Shown: in pieces, positions 35,144-43,582 of the stretch
How the letters are laid out: each line of letters starts with the position of its first letter
Position numbering within the stretch: the stretch's first letter is position 1
Assembly: GCF_016862395.1 (NCBI RefSeq)
Contig: NZ_BOMW01000023.1
Location: forward strand, 89,227-153,226
DNA length: 64,000 nucleotides
Source: Actinoplanes siamensis
GTDB taxonomy: Bacteria; Actinomycetota; Actinomycetes; Mycobacteriales; Micromonosporaceae
Direction of reading: 5' to 3'
Notes under the pieces: model-generated
Database searches by the model: none
What the model saw: only the letters and a program-made list of their open reading frames with translations
Told to the model about the DNA's origin: nothing
Position numbers and translations under genes: made by a program

Positions 35144-36751
35144 ATGAAGTTGCACGCCGTGCTGAAGCGTATGCCTATCAGCAGCGCCTTGCGCGCCGCA
35201 TTCAACCTGGTCATAGCCTTGTTCTTGATATCGGCAGGACTCGCGGTGTTCTTCCTGTACCGGGCCACCAGCCAGGTCGGCGATCTCGCCAAGAGCGGCG
35301 TTCCGGCGATGCAGGTGGCAGGCGACATCAGCGGCCTGATGAACAAATACCGCAAGGAGCAGTGGGAGTACATCGCGCTGCCGGCCAACGACCTCGACAG
35401 CCGCAAGGACAGCGTCGACGCGATGGCCGAGGAGGACGCCGACATGCGCGGCCTGTTCGCCGACTACCGCGCCTTGTCGACCAGCGCCGAGACCCGGGCT
35501 GTCCTCGACCGTTTCGAGAGCCACTGGGACCAATACGTCAAAGCCACGTCGGCGGAGGTGGAACTCGCGGATGCCGGTGACCTGGTCGCGGCGCGGGAGA
35601 CCTTCGACTCCGGTGCCGGCGACGAGCAGTGGGACGGCCTCAAGGAGAGCCTGGCTGCGCTCGGCGACCAGCACACTGCCGAGTCGCAAGCGACCAGCAA
35701 ATCCGCCGACCGGCAGGCGATCGTCGCGTTCGGCGCCCTGGTGGCGCTGCTGGCCGCCGCCGTGTTCCTCGCTCTGGTCGTACGCCGGACGCTGACCCGG
35801 CGCATCACCGACGGCCTGGAACAGCTACACACCGCGGCCCGCGGCATTGCCCGTGGTGAACTCGGTCAGCGGGTTCGCGTCGAAGCGCAGGACGAGGTGG
35901 CCCGGGTAGCGGCCGCATTCGACGACATGGTCGCGTATCTGACGGCCAAGGCGGAGATCTCGCAGCGGATGGCGACCGGCGACCTGGCCGTGTCGGCCCC
36001 GGCCGAGTCTACCGACGACCGGCTCGGCGTCGCCTTCACCGAGATGATCGAGAACTTGAACGACTCGATCCGCCACGTGCACCGCTCGGTTGCCGACCTC
36101 GACAGCGCCTCGGCGGCGTTGGACGGAGCCTCCGGCGAGATCCGCTCGGCCGCGGCAGAAGTGGTCAGCAACGCTGAACGGCAGGTGGACCTGATCTCCG
36201 TGGCGCAGCAGGCGGCTCACGAGACCTCCACGCACGTCGACGAGGGCGTCGACACGGTGAGCAACCTGAACCGGGTGATGCGCGACCTGGACACCAAGGC
36301 CGCTCGCATCGGTGGCATCGTCGAGGCGATCACCCGCATCGCCGGACAGACGAACCTGTTGGCACTCAACGCGGCGATCGAGGCTGCTCGGGCCGGTACG
36401 CAGGGCGCCGGCTTCGCGGTGGTCGCCGGCGAGGTACGCAGTCTGGCCGAGGAAAGCGGCGAGGCGGCTCAGACCATCGCCGCGCTGGTCGCCGAGATCC
36501 AGCAGACCAGCGCGGAGGCGGTCACGGTCGTCGACGAGCAGGCACGCGGCGTCTTCGAACGGATCGCCGGGGGCACCGCCGAACTGCATTCCGCTCTCGA
36601 CGCGGTGGGCTCGTTCGCCGGGGCCAACAAGGACTCCACCGAGCGGATGGCGGTGGCGAGCTCGACGGCCGCGGACCAGGTACGCCAGCTGACCGCCACC
36701 GCGGCCGGACTGCGAGATGTAGCGGGACGGTTCACCGTACGCGGAGATTGA
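35144..36751 (+). CDS. Methyl-accepting chemotaxis protein
   Basis: A 535-residue receptor. A first membrane helix (about 18-42) is followed by an extracytoplasmic four-helix-bundle sensor (about 43-190), a second helix (about 193-215) and HAMP (about 216-270). A signalling domain follows with the hairpin tip [50 protein letters not shown] 35144 was chosen because GGAAGGA lies about ten bases upstream; GTG at 35135 is too close. No che genes lie nearby, so it would act with a kinase encoded elsewhere. The ligand is unknown. Confidence 0.93.
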   Translation: MKLHAVLKRMPISSALRAAFNLVIALFLISAGLAVFFLYRATSQVGDLAKSGVPAMQVAGDISGLMNKYRKEQWEYIALPANDLDSRKDSVDAMAEEDADMRGLFADYRALSTSAETRAVLDRFESHWDQYVKATSAEVELADAGDLVAARETFDSGAGDEQWDGLKESLAALGDQHTAESQATSKSADRQAIVAFGALVALLAAAVFLALVVRRTLTRRITDGLEQLHTAARGIARGELGQRVRVEAQDEVARVAAAFDDMVAYLTAKAEISQRMATGDLAVSAPAESTDDRLGVAFTEMIENLNDSIRHVHRSVADLDSASAALDGASGEIRSAAAEVVSNAERQVDLISVAQQAAHETSTHVDEGVDTVSNLNRVMRDLDTKAARIGGIVEAITRIAGQTNLLALNAAIEAARAGTQGAGFAVVAGEVRSLAEESGEAAQTIAALVAEIQQTSAEAVTVVDEQARGVFERIAGGTAELHSALDAVGSFAGANKDSTERMAVASSTAADQVRQLTATAAGLRDVAGRFTVRGD

Positions 36752-37475
36752 GCCCGAACCCCCTCGGACACCAACGAGACGAAGAACCCGTTCGGGCGAC
36801 GTGCGTGGCTCGACGCCCCGTCAATGCTGTCCACCAGCATGAGCCACGCCGCTCGTGCCCCGAATCGGACCCGCGTCGGCCCCGTCGCCGACGCGGGTCG
36901 TGGTCGTCGGTGCGGGCGCCACTCCTGATCCCCGCGGGCGGTCAATCAGCGTCCGGCAAGGCCGTAGCGGCTGTTCAGTCATGCACCCGATACGGCTGCC
37001 GAGTGCGGAAGCGCGGGAAGAATCGTCGGATTGGTGCCGCTGTGCGGAGCGGCGATCAGCGCGTTGACGCCTGTCTCGGCGCTCGGGCGGACGGCGTACC
37101 TGATCGCCTTCGCCGGGCTGGTTGCCGCCGGCTGGACCGCTGCGCCGGGGGCGCCGGCCCGCCAGCCGTACCCCCTGGATCTTGATCTGTTCCGCGGTGA
37201 CTTCCCGGCTGGCCGGCGACCTCACCTCGGGCCTGGCAGTTCCTCATCGCACCCGGCCTTGACCAAGACGCCGGTACCCCCGGACCGTGCTGGTTAAGGC
37301 GCTCTTGCTGACCGCAGATCGGGCACCTACCCCACCCGGCCGCTGCACGGTGACTGTGTCCGCGCGGAAATGCCTGACACGTCGGCGTACCGCCCCGCGT
37401 CACCGCCGCTGTGGCTCAGGTCTGGGCGCCACCAGCCGAAGATACGGAGCGCGAGCCGACCGGGAGGTGATGAAG
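36752..37475. other. Gene-free stretch
   Basis: About 720 bp between the chemoreceptor and the diguanylate cyclase. Apart from the hairpin at 36868-36899, I see no domain, ribosome site plus start, or repeat that would support a gene. Confidence 0.5.
36868..36899. terminator. Perfect 13-bp hairpin, probable terminator
   Basis: GACCCGCGTCGGC and its exact complement, with a six-base loop, about 115 bases after the chemoreceptor stop. It is the strongest inverted repeat of this intergenic region and lacks a T-run. Confidence 0.55.
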
Positions 37476-39095
37476 ATGGCGAGCCAACCGTGGTTCGGCC
37501 TGCCCGGCGACAGTCGGCTGCTCCGCCTCTCCGGTGCGCTGCTGGGCGTGTTCATCGTCTGGCTGATCGTCACCACGATCCACCCGGTCGGGCCGATGAT
37601 CTTTCTTTGGGTGCCGATCCCGGCGGGTGGCGTGGTGCTCACCGCGGTCTACTGGCGTACCTCGTGCGATCCTCGGCTGCCTGGACCGACTCGGCGGTTC
37701 TGGCGGCATCTCACGGCAGTGGCCGTCCTGGTGACGGCTGGCACCTCGTCACAGGTGGCGGAGGTGCTCGACAACCCCGGTGGCGGGGGTCTGCAGACCA
37801 ACCCGGTCATGGTGGCCTTCAACGGCGCCGCGGTGCTGCTCATCGTGTACGCGCTGGCACGACTGCCGCTGGACCGGCAGACGCCGGGCCAGGTGGTCCG
37901 GATCCTGCTGGACGCCGGCACGGTGATGCTGGCCGCCGGGGTGTTCATGTGGTACTTCCAGACCCGGCCCATGCTCGGCCGCGAGGACACCACCACGGTG
38001 GTCGGCTCCCTGGCGCTGACCGCGGTCGCGCTGGTCGGGGTGTTCGCGGTGGTGAAGGTGATGCTGTCGGGTTACAGCTTCATCGACACCAAGGGCCTGC
38101 GGTTGCTGATCATCGCGATGGCGGTGGGCACCGTGGCCCCGCCGGCGCAGACGGCGCTGCAGGCCTACGGCGCGCGGGCGTTCCCGATGCAGATCGGACT
38201 TCCGGCGATGTTCTTCTTCGCCGCCTGGGCCGGCGAGCAGCAGCGTGTGGCAGCGGCCGGCGGGGCATCGCGGCGCGGCTCGCCGAGCCGCCGACGCAGA
38301 TACTACAGCCTCTTGCCGTACGCCGGGGTTGCCGCGGTCGACGGTCTGCTCATCCACGTGTCCTGGGTCGCGAAGGCCAACGACCCGGTGGTGGTCGGTG
38401 CCGCGGTGCTGCTCACCGCGCTCGTGGTGTTGCGCCAGATCACCGCTTTCCGCGACAACGGCCGGTTGCTGGACCAGCTCAACCACAACGCCACCCACGA
38501 TGCCTTGACCCAGTTGCCGAACCGGGCGCGCTTCAACACCGAGCTGCATCGGGCGGTCGGTGGTGACCCCGGCCGGTCGGTGGCCGTCGCGCTGATCGAC
38601 CTGGACGACTTCAAGAAGGTCAACGACACGCTCGGCCACGAGATCGGCGATCTGCTGTTGGTCGCGGTGGCGCAGCGGCTCAAGGACTGCGTCGGTGAGC
38701 AGGGCATGGTGGCCCGGCTGGGCGGCGACGAGTTCGTGGTGGTGCTGGACGGCGCCGACCCGCAGGCCGGCGATCTGGTCGCCGATCGGATCGTCGAGGC
38801 GCTGCGGCTGCCGGTCGTGGCCGACGGATACGAGCTGCCGATCCGGGCGAGCATCGGCATCGCCGACGGGCACACCAGGGATGAGCCGAGCGTCCTCCTA
38901 CGCCATGCCGACATCGCGATGTACGCGGCCAAGAACCTGCCGGGCACCGCATACCTGCACTACCACCGGGACATGACCGGAATCCGCAGCAACGATCCCG
39001 CCCACTTCGGCTCCGGACCGCTACCGACGCCGGGGGAGACCCCGGAACACCGGCAACGGTTGGACCAGGCTGCCGACACCGCTCTGGTTTTGTAG
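37476..39095 (+). CDS. Membrane-bound GGDEF diguanylate cyclase
   Basis: A 539-residue protein. About nine membrane spans (roughly 15-330) lead into a GGDEF domain (about 345-510) with DALTQLPNRARFNTEL, LIDLDDFKKVNDTLGHEIGD, active-site GGDEF in ARLGGDEFVVVLDG, and ADIAMYAAKN. An RxxD inhibitory site five residues before GGDEF is absent, so product inhibition by that site is not expected. No EAL or HD-GYP domain is fused. ATG 37476 has a GGGAGG site eight bases away; 37470 is an alternative. It probably makes cyclic di-GMP in response to a membrane signal. Confidence 0.9.
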   Translation: MASQPWFGLPGDSRLLRLSGALLGVFIVWLIVTTIHPVGPMIFLWVPIPAGGVVLTAVYWRTSCDPRLPGPTRRFWRHLTAVAVLVTAGTSSQVAEVLDNPGGGGLQTNPVMVAFNGAAVLLIVYALARLPLDRQTPGQVVRILLDAGTVMLAAGVFMWYFQTRPMLGREDTTTVVGSLALTAVALVGVFAVVKVMLSGYSFIDTKGLRLLIIAMAVGTVAPPAQTALQAYGARAFPMQIGLPAMFFFAAWAGEQQRVAAAGGASRRGSPSRRRRYYSLLPYAGVAAVDGLLIHVSWVAKANDPVVVGAAVLLTALVVLRQITAFRDNGRLLDQLNHNATHDALTQLPNRARFNTELHRAVGGDPGRSVAVALIDLDDFKKVNDTLGHEIGDLLLVAVAQRLKDCVGEQGMVARLGGDEFVVVLDGADPQAGDLVADRIVEALRLPVVADGYELPIRASIGIADGHTRDEPSVLLRHADIAMYAAKNLPGTAYLHYHRDMTGIRSNDPAHFGSGPLPTPGETPEHRQRLDQAADTALVL

Positions 39096-39483
39096 GCCAT
39101 TTCTCCGCCGAACAGGACGAGGTGCCCGAGACGGCCCGCTTCGCTGACCGCCGCCGCCACGGCCTAATTAGTACTGCAACCCGCTGTTGTACTGGGATCC
39201 TGAGCTTCGTCCGTGACGACGTCGGCGCCTACCCGGTCGAGCGTCCCGGCGACCCGGACGCGGCGCTGATCGCCGATGACACCGGGTTCGTGAAGGCCGC
39301 GCCGAGGGCTGGGGCGTACCGGCCGCGGTCGCGCGGTTCCGACCCTTGGCAGGTGTGCGGCCAAGCCGTCGCGCCGTCGACCAGGACGTACTGGTCCTGG
39401 TTGGTGGCGCGGTCACCGCGCCGGGTGGCCGCCGAGCAGATCCGGTGCATGTGCTCGTCTTCGATCCGGTGAGAAAGCCGGGT
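39096..39483. other. Stretch with only an IS remnant
   Basis: About 390 bp between the diguanylate cyclase and deoC. It contains the decayed IS701-type transposase piece and no intact gene. Confidence 0.5.
39170..39472 (+). pseudogene. IS701-family transposase remnant
   Basis: The plus frame reads SFVRDDVGAYPVERPGDPDA then ALIADDTGFVK. This corresponds to the first catalytic-Asp region of IS701-type DDE transposases (consensus about LGDPDAVLIADDTGFVKKG). After VK the similarity is lost, and the frame ends at 39472. Only about 60 residues of a protein normally near 400 remain, without clear terminal inverted repeats. Confidence 0.6.
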
Positions 39484-40188
39484 TCAGTAGTCGCCGCCGG
39501 TCGAAGCCGTAACGGTGGCGGGTCGCTCGCCGCGTTCGCGGGCGGCGTGGTCGTCGAGGATGGTCTCGGTGGCGGTGGCGCCGAACCGGGTCGCGCCGGC
39601 CTGGTGCAAGGTGAGCAGGGTGTCGAGGGCGCGGACGCCGCCGGCGGCCTTGACCTGGATGTGCGGGGAGACGGTGGCGCGCATCAGCTGGATGTCGGCG
39701 AGGGTGGCGCCGCCCGGGGCGAAGCCGGTGCTGGTCTTCACGAAGTGGGCGCCGGCCTGCTCGGCGAGGCGGCAGCCGGTGACCTTCTGTTCGTCGGTCA
39801 GGTAGGCGTTCTCCAGGATGACCTTGACGACGCGGCCCTGCGCGGCGGCGACCACCGCGGCGATGTCGTCGTGTACGTATGCGGTGTCGCCGCTGCGCAG
39901 CCGCCCGATGTGCAGCACCATGTCGATCTCGTCGGCGCCGGCCTCGGCCAGGGCGCGGGTCTCGGCGGCCTTGATCGTGGTGAGGGTGTCGCCGTGCGGA
40001 AAGCCGGCGACGGTGCCGACGAGCACGCCGGTGCCGGCGAGTTCGTGCTTGGCGAGGCCGACGTCGGAGGGGCGTACGCAGACCGAGGCGACCTGGCGTA
40101 CGCCGGCGATCCGGCAGCCGCGCCGGACGTCGTCGGTGCTCAGTTCGGGGCGCAGCAGCGAGTGGTCGATCATCTTGGCGATGTTCAT
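39484..40188 (-). CDS. deoC: Deoxyribose-phosphate aldolase
   Basis: A 234-residue class I aldolase. Key residues are in place: KVILENAYL lysine near 122 and Schiff-base Lys151 in HFVKTSTGF, with GADEIDMVLHIG and ASVCVRPSD. It cleaves 2-deoxyribose-5-phosphate to glyceraldehyde-3-phosphate and acetaldehyde. It is the second gene of an operon with a UTRA-type GntR regulator, overlapping it by 4 bp. No deoxynucleoside phosphorylase or transporter gene is adjacent, so a different aldol substrate is possible. Confidence 0.88.
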   Translation of the reverse strand: MNIAKMIDHSLLRPELSTDDVRRGCRIAGVRQVASVCVRPSDVGLAKHELAGTGVLVGTVAGFPHGDTLTTIKAAETRALAEAGADEIDMVLHIGRLRSGDTAYVHDDIAAVVAAAQGRVVKVILENAYLTDEQKVTGCRLAEQAGAHFVKTSTGFAPGGATLADIQLMRATVSPHIQVKAAGGVRALDTLLTLHQAGATRFGATATETILDDHAARERGERPATVTASTGGDY

Positions 40189-40913
40189 CGGGGTTCTCCG
40201 GTCCGGGGTGGCTGCACGTCGAAGGTGACGTGCAGGTCGTAGCGGTCGCCGACGTAGCGGCTGACGGTGTATTCCAGCGGCGCCGAGCGCTGGTCGACGA
40301 TCAGCCGGGTCTCGACCAGCAGCGGCTCGTCGGCCGGCACCTGCAGGTGCTCGGCGTCGGTGCCGGCGCGCTGCGCGGTCAGCCGGGACGAGCCGAGGGT
40401 GGGACGCAGTCCCATGTCGTGCAGGGCCCGGTGCAGCGAGCCGGCCTCCAGGTCGACGTCGAGCAGGCTGCTCAGGTGTGCCGGGAAGCAGGCGTATTCG
40501 ACGGCGAGCGGAACGTTGTCGGCGAGCCGCACCCGCACGATCGAGACCACCCGCGGTGACGCGGCGGTCAGCTGCAGGGCCGCCGCCTCAGCCGCGGCGG
40601 CCGTACGCACCTCGGCCTCGACCAGGTGCGACGACGGCGTGCGGCCCCAGCTGCGGACCTGATCCTGGAAGCTCATCAACGTTCCGGCGGCCCGGGGCTC
40701 CGGCCGCTGCCGGACGAAGGTTCCCCGGCCCTGGATCCGCTCGATGAGACCGTCGTCTTCGAGCGCGTTGAGCGCTGCCCGGATGGTCATCCTGGCGACC
40801 CCGAACTGCTCCGCGAGCACCGACTCGGCCGGTACGACGTCGCCGGGCTTCGCCGGAGCGAGCCGGGCGCGCAGTTCCCGCTCGATCCGCACGTACAGCG
40901 GCGTCTTCGCCAT
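40185..40913 (-). CDS. GntR-family (HutC/UTRA) regulator of deoC operon
   Basis: A 242-residue regulator. The winged HTH (about 5-72) has VVPAESVLAEQFGVARMTIRAALNALEDDGLIERIQGRGTFV. The UTRA effector domain (about 90-235) has LADNVPLAVEYACFPAHL and TRLIVDQRSAPLEYTVSRYVGDRYDL. ATG at 40913 has a GGGGGAG site. It leads the deoC operon and is probably autoregulated through the palindrome just upstream. The ligand is likely a sugar phosphate (family knowledge). Confidence 0.9.
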   Translation of the reverse strand: MAKTPLYVRIERELRARLAPAKPGDVVPAESVLAEQFGVARMTIRAALNALEDDGLIERIQGRGTFVRQRPEPRAAGTLMSFQDQVRSWGRTPSSHLVEAEVRTAAAAEAAALQLTAASPRVVSIVRVRLADNVPLAVEYACFPAHLSSLLDVDLEAGSLHRALHDMGLRPTLGSSRLTAQRAGTDAEHLQVPADEPLLVETRLIVDQRSAPLEYTVSRYVGDRYDLHVTFDVQPPRTGEPR

Positions 40914-40922
40914 CACTCCCCC

Positions 40923-40940
40923 AGGTCGTCTAGACAACCT
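40923..40940. promoter_or_regulatory. DasR-like GntR operator
   Basis: AGGTCGTCTAGACAACCT, an 18-bp palindrome with one mismatched pair around GTCTAGAC. It closely resembles the HutC/DasR-class site TGGTCTAGACCA. It lies 10 bases before the GntR start, over the expected transcription start. Confidence 0.7.
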
Positions 40941-41246
40941 AGATGTTTGCACACGAAGAGGGTGGCGTCCACGGGCGGCCGCGTTCGCCCGATGGACTCG
41001 AGGTCACAGCCTCGACACGGACTCTGCGGCCATTCATCTTCTTCGTCACGGTCTGGATCGGCGGCGTAGGCGGTCCGCCGGCTCCTCCACCGTCAGGGGC
41101 CGATGCGGTCGGGATTGGCGCGCATCCGGGCCAGCGAGTGCGGATCAGGTACCGCGGCGCACCGGAACCTGGCGTTCTCCAGGAGCTCAAGACTGATCCG
41201 TACGCCCGTCAGGCGCTGCATCGGCAGACCCGACGACGGCCGCGAA
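40941..41246. other. Gene-free stretch
   Basis: About 300 bp between the GntR promoter and the convergent end of the phosphoesterase gene. No feature recognised. Confidence 0.45.
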
Positions 41247-41987
41247 CTAACGGGCCCGGCCAGTACGCAGTTGCACCGCAACGTCCGGACGCCCGTTGCT
41301 TTCGGCCAGCCTGGCCGCGGCTTCCCAGTCGTACTGCACGGCCAGAAGTTCGGCTTCCCAGCGTCCGCTCGCGTTGTCCACGATCGCGTAGCGCGCATGT
41401 GGGCTGCCTGATTCCATGACGTGCGGGTACGGCTCGTCGTCGTCGTAGGCCGGCCAGCCCGCACTCCCGGGATTCACAATGAGCGTGCCCGTGCCCAGCC
41501 GCACCTGCCGCTGGAGGTGAGTGTGGCCACACAGTAGTAGCGGCCACGTCGCGTACTCGCCGAGTCTGGCCGTGATCTCCTGCTCGGTCGCGGGCCTGGC
41601 ACCGTCCGGGTCGACTGTTTCGAGCAAGTAGACGACGTCGTTGTACGGACTGCCGTGAAAGGCCAGTACGCCGGCCGCAATCTCAGCAGTCAACGGCAGG
41701 GAAGCGAACCAGACGCGGTGGGCTTCGGTGAGCTGGTCATGTGCGAGCCGGTCGGACATGGACATCTGCTCATAGGGATTCCGGAGTACTTGCCGTTCGT
41801 GGTTGCCGCGCACGGTGATCTGGCCCAGTTCCATCAATCGGTCGGCCGTCGCGGCGGGAGCCAGCCCGCCAGAGACCAGATCGCCGAGGTTCACCACCTT
41901 GTCAGCCGTGCGGTCCTGGATGTCGGCAAGCACGGCATCCAGAGCCAGAAGATTCCCGTGGAGATCAGAGATCACGGCGATGCGCAT
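41247..41987 (-). CDS. Calcineurin-like phosphoesterase (YfcE-type)
   Basis: A 246-residue metallophosphoesterase with SDLHGN (about 6-11), VNLGDLVSGG (about 35-44), VRGNHE (about 65-70), AFHGSPYND and LCGHTH. The NPGSAGWPAYDD segment near 175 is typical of YfcE/MJ0936-type phosphodiesterases. It is cytosolic. I chose the ATG immediately before RIAVISDLHGN; further upstream the frame is unconserved. Unlike the phosphoesterase at 25-26 kb, it belongs to the Metallophos_2 subgroup. Substrate unknown. Confidence 0.87.
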   Translation of the reverse strand: MRIAVISDLHGNLLALDAVLADIQDRTADKVVNLGDLVSGGLAPAATADRLMELGQITVRGNHERQVLRNPYEQMSMSDRLAHDQLTEAHRVWFASLPLTAEIAAGVLAFHGSPYNDVVYLLETVDPDGARPATEQEITARLGEYATWPLLLCGHTHLQRQVRLGTGTLIVNPGSAGWPAYDDDEPYPHVMESGSPHARYAIVDNASGRWEAELLAVQYDWEAAARLAESNGRPDVAVQLRTGRAR

Positions 41988-42191
41988 AGCGGGCAGGCTA
42001 CTTGACCGAGTCAGGCGCGAGCAGACCCGACAACGCGGAGCGACAGCTCCACCAAACGTGGGTCTGAGCCCGTCGACCCGTCGCTCAACAAGAGCATCAC
42101 CGCCGAGAACGACGCTGGCCTCGCGTCCCACCAACCGGGAGCAAGAAACGGCCCAAGCGGGACACCACCGGAAAACTCGGTTTCCGGGAGG

Positions 42192-42887
42192 TCACTGGAG
42201 TTCTTGAAGGCGCTCGGTCCACTGGAGGATGATCGCGTACAACTGATCCCGGTCGAGGTCGGTGTAGGAGGGGTCGTTCAGCGCCCACTCGAAGCGCGCC
42301 TGGGCCAGCGCGAGATAGACCCGCGCCTCGCGGATGTCGAGCTTGTGGTGCCGGATACCCGGGGTGCCGGCCTTGAGGTCCGCGAGGTCCTGCTTCTTGC
42401 GGTCGACCTCATACGTCAGCACCGCCACCTGCTCGTCGGTGGTCGGTCCCCCGCCGCCGTTGTACCGCAGGTAGTCGAGATCGTATTGGGCCTTCTTGAC
42501 GGCGACCTCAGCCGCATAGATCTCGGCCGGCGTGGCACGGTAGCGGCTCGCCGTCGGTTTCGGTGTGGCCGTCGGTTTGGGTCTGGCCGGCGCCTTCCGC
42601 GTGGGTGTGGGCGAGGCCGTGGTCGTGCTGGGGGCGACGACTCGGACAGCCGGTTCCGTCGTCACGCCCGGTTCCGGTGATGCCGAGGTCACGGGCGTCG
42701 CCGAGGCGTGCGGGCTCGCCGGGGCCGAGGTGGCGACCGTGACTGTCTCGGCGGGGAGCGCCTCGGTCGCCGGGTCCGGCGACCCGGTAGTCGCGACTAG
42801 CGTCACGGCGGCTGCGCACGCACCCGTGACGCCGAGTCCGACCCAAGCCCACATCGGGCGCAGGCGGCGGCGACCGCGCGGGTGCAT
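42192..42887 (-). CDS. Membrane-anchored protein with Pro/Thr stalk and coiled-coil end
   Basis: A 231-residue protein. A basic N-terminus (RGRRRLRP) and one membrane helix (about 14-36) are followed by a Pro/Thr/Ala-rich linker (about 40-120). A charged helical C-terminus (about 125-230) has heptad-like QVAVLTYEVDRKKQDLADLKAG. The design suits an exported, wall-spanning stalk with a helical head. The open frame continues upstream to 43208 with Pro-rich sequence; GTG 42896 and ATG 43208 remain alternative starts, and none has a good ribosome site. No homolog recognised. Confidence 0.6.
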   Translation of the reverse strand: MHPRGRRRLRPMWAWVGLGVTGACAAAVTLVATTGSPDPATEALPAETVTVATSAPASPHASATPVTSASPEPGVTTEPAVRVVAPSTTTASPTPTRKAPARPKPTATPKPTASRYRATPAEIYAAEVAVKKAQYDLDYLRYNGGGGPTTDEQVAVLTYEVDRKKQDLADLKAGTPGIRHHKLDIREARVYLALAQARFEWALNDPSYTDLDRDQLYAIILQWTERLQELQ

Positions 42888-43211
42888 GGTGATCACACCG
42901 TGGCGCGGAGATTGCTGCGTCAAGTCACTTCCTCCGGCAGTCGGCACTGGCGGAGGGTCCCATCGGTGGTCCGGCGACCGACTTGAGAGTCCGGGGAACG
43001 GCCTTCCGACTATCGCCGGCTCGGCGGTGAACCAAGGCTCGGCCACCTCCAGTCGCGGGACCGGGACGCCCGGGCGGCGGGTCTCGGCGGGGGTGGCGGC
43101 TGGCGGCGCCGCCCGGTAGGCGCTCGGCTGGGTCCGGGGAGTTGGAGCTGGCGCACCTCGACGTCGCCGGCCGGACCGGATATCGACGCCGGCTCCATCT
43201 TGCCCCATGTG

Positions 43212-43222
43212 AAGATCATCTT
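43212..43222. promoter_or_regulatory. Possible PadR operator
   Basis: AAGATCATCTT, palindromic around its central C, followed by TTATATTG just before the PadR start. It lies in an AT-rich patch of an otherwise GC-rich region, as expected for a regulator-controlled promoter. Confidence 0.4.
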
Positions 43223-43234
43223 TATATTGACGGC

Positions 43235-43582
43235 ATGGCCGAACCGATGCGCGATCCCAGCTTCTGGGTCCTCACCGCCCTGGCCCCCGAGCCGCGGCAC
43301 GGCTACGGGGTGATCCGGGAGGTGGATCGACTGTCCGGCGGGCAGGTGACGTTGCAGGCCGGAACCCTGTACGCGGCCCTCGACCGGCTCACCGCGCTCG
43401 GCCTCATCGAGGCGGACCGGGAGGAGACGGTGGACGGACGGCCGCGACGGTACTATCGGCTCACCACCGACGGCGCCGCCGCGCTGGACGCCGAGACCGA
43501 GCGGCGGCGGGCGGCCGTCGCCGTGGCCACCGCGCAGCTGTCGGCCCGGCGCCGGCTCGGGCTGAGCCTGGGCGCGTCGTGA
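43235..43582 (+). CDS. PadR-family transcriptional regulator
   Basis: A 115-residue winged-helix protein. Core strings are FWVLTALAPEPRHGYGVIREVDRLSGGQVTLQAGTLYAALDRL and RRYYRLTTDGAAALDAE, the PadR signature with the Y-x-L-x-x-x-G wing. The short C-terminal helix fits PadR subfamily-2. It is coupled (GTGA) to the membrane protein gene downstream; this layout usually means that the PadR protein controls its partner. AAGATCATCTT upstream may be its operator. Confidence 0.9.
   Translation: MAEPMRDPSFWVLTALAPEPRHGYGVIREVDRLSGGQVTLQAGTLYAALDRLTALGLIEADREETVDGRPRRYYRLTTDGAAALDAETERRRAAVAVATAQLSARRRLGLSLGAS

Noticed and set aside
42888..43208. N-terminal extension of the stalk protein
   Set aside because: The frame is open, but the sequence is Pro/Arg-rich, lies in front of the membrane helix and has no good ribosome site; the shorter start is used.
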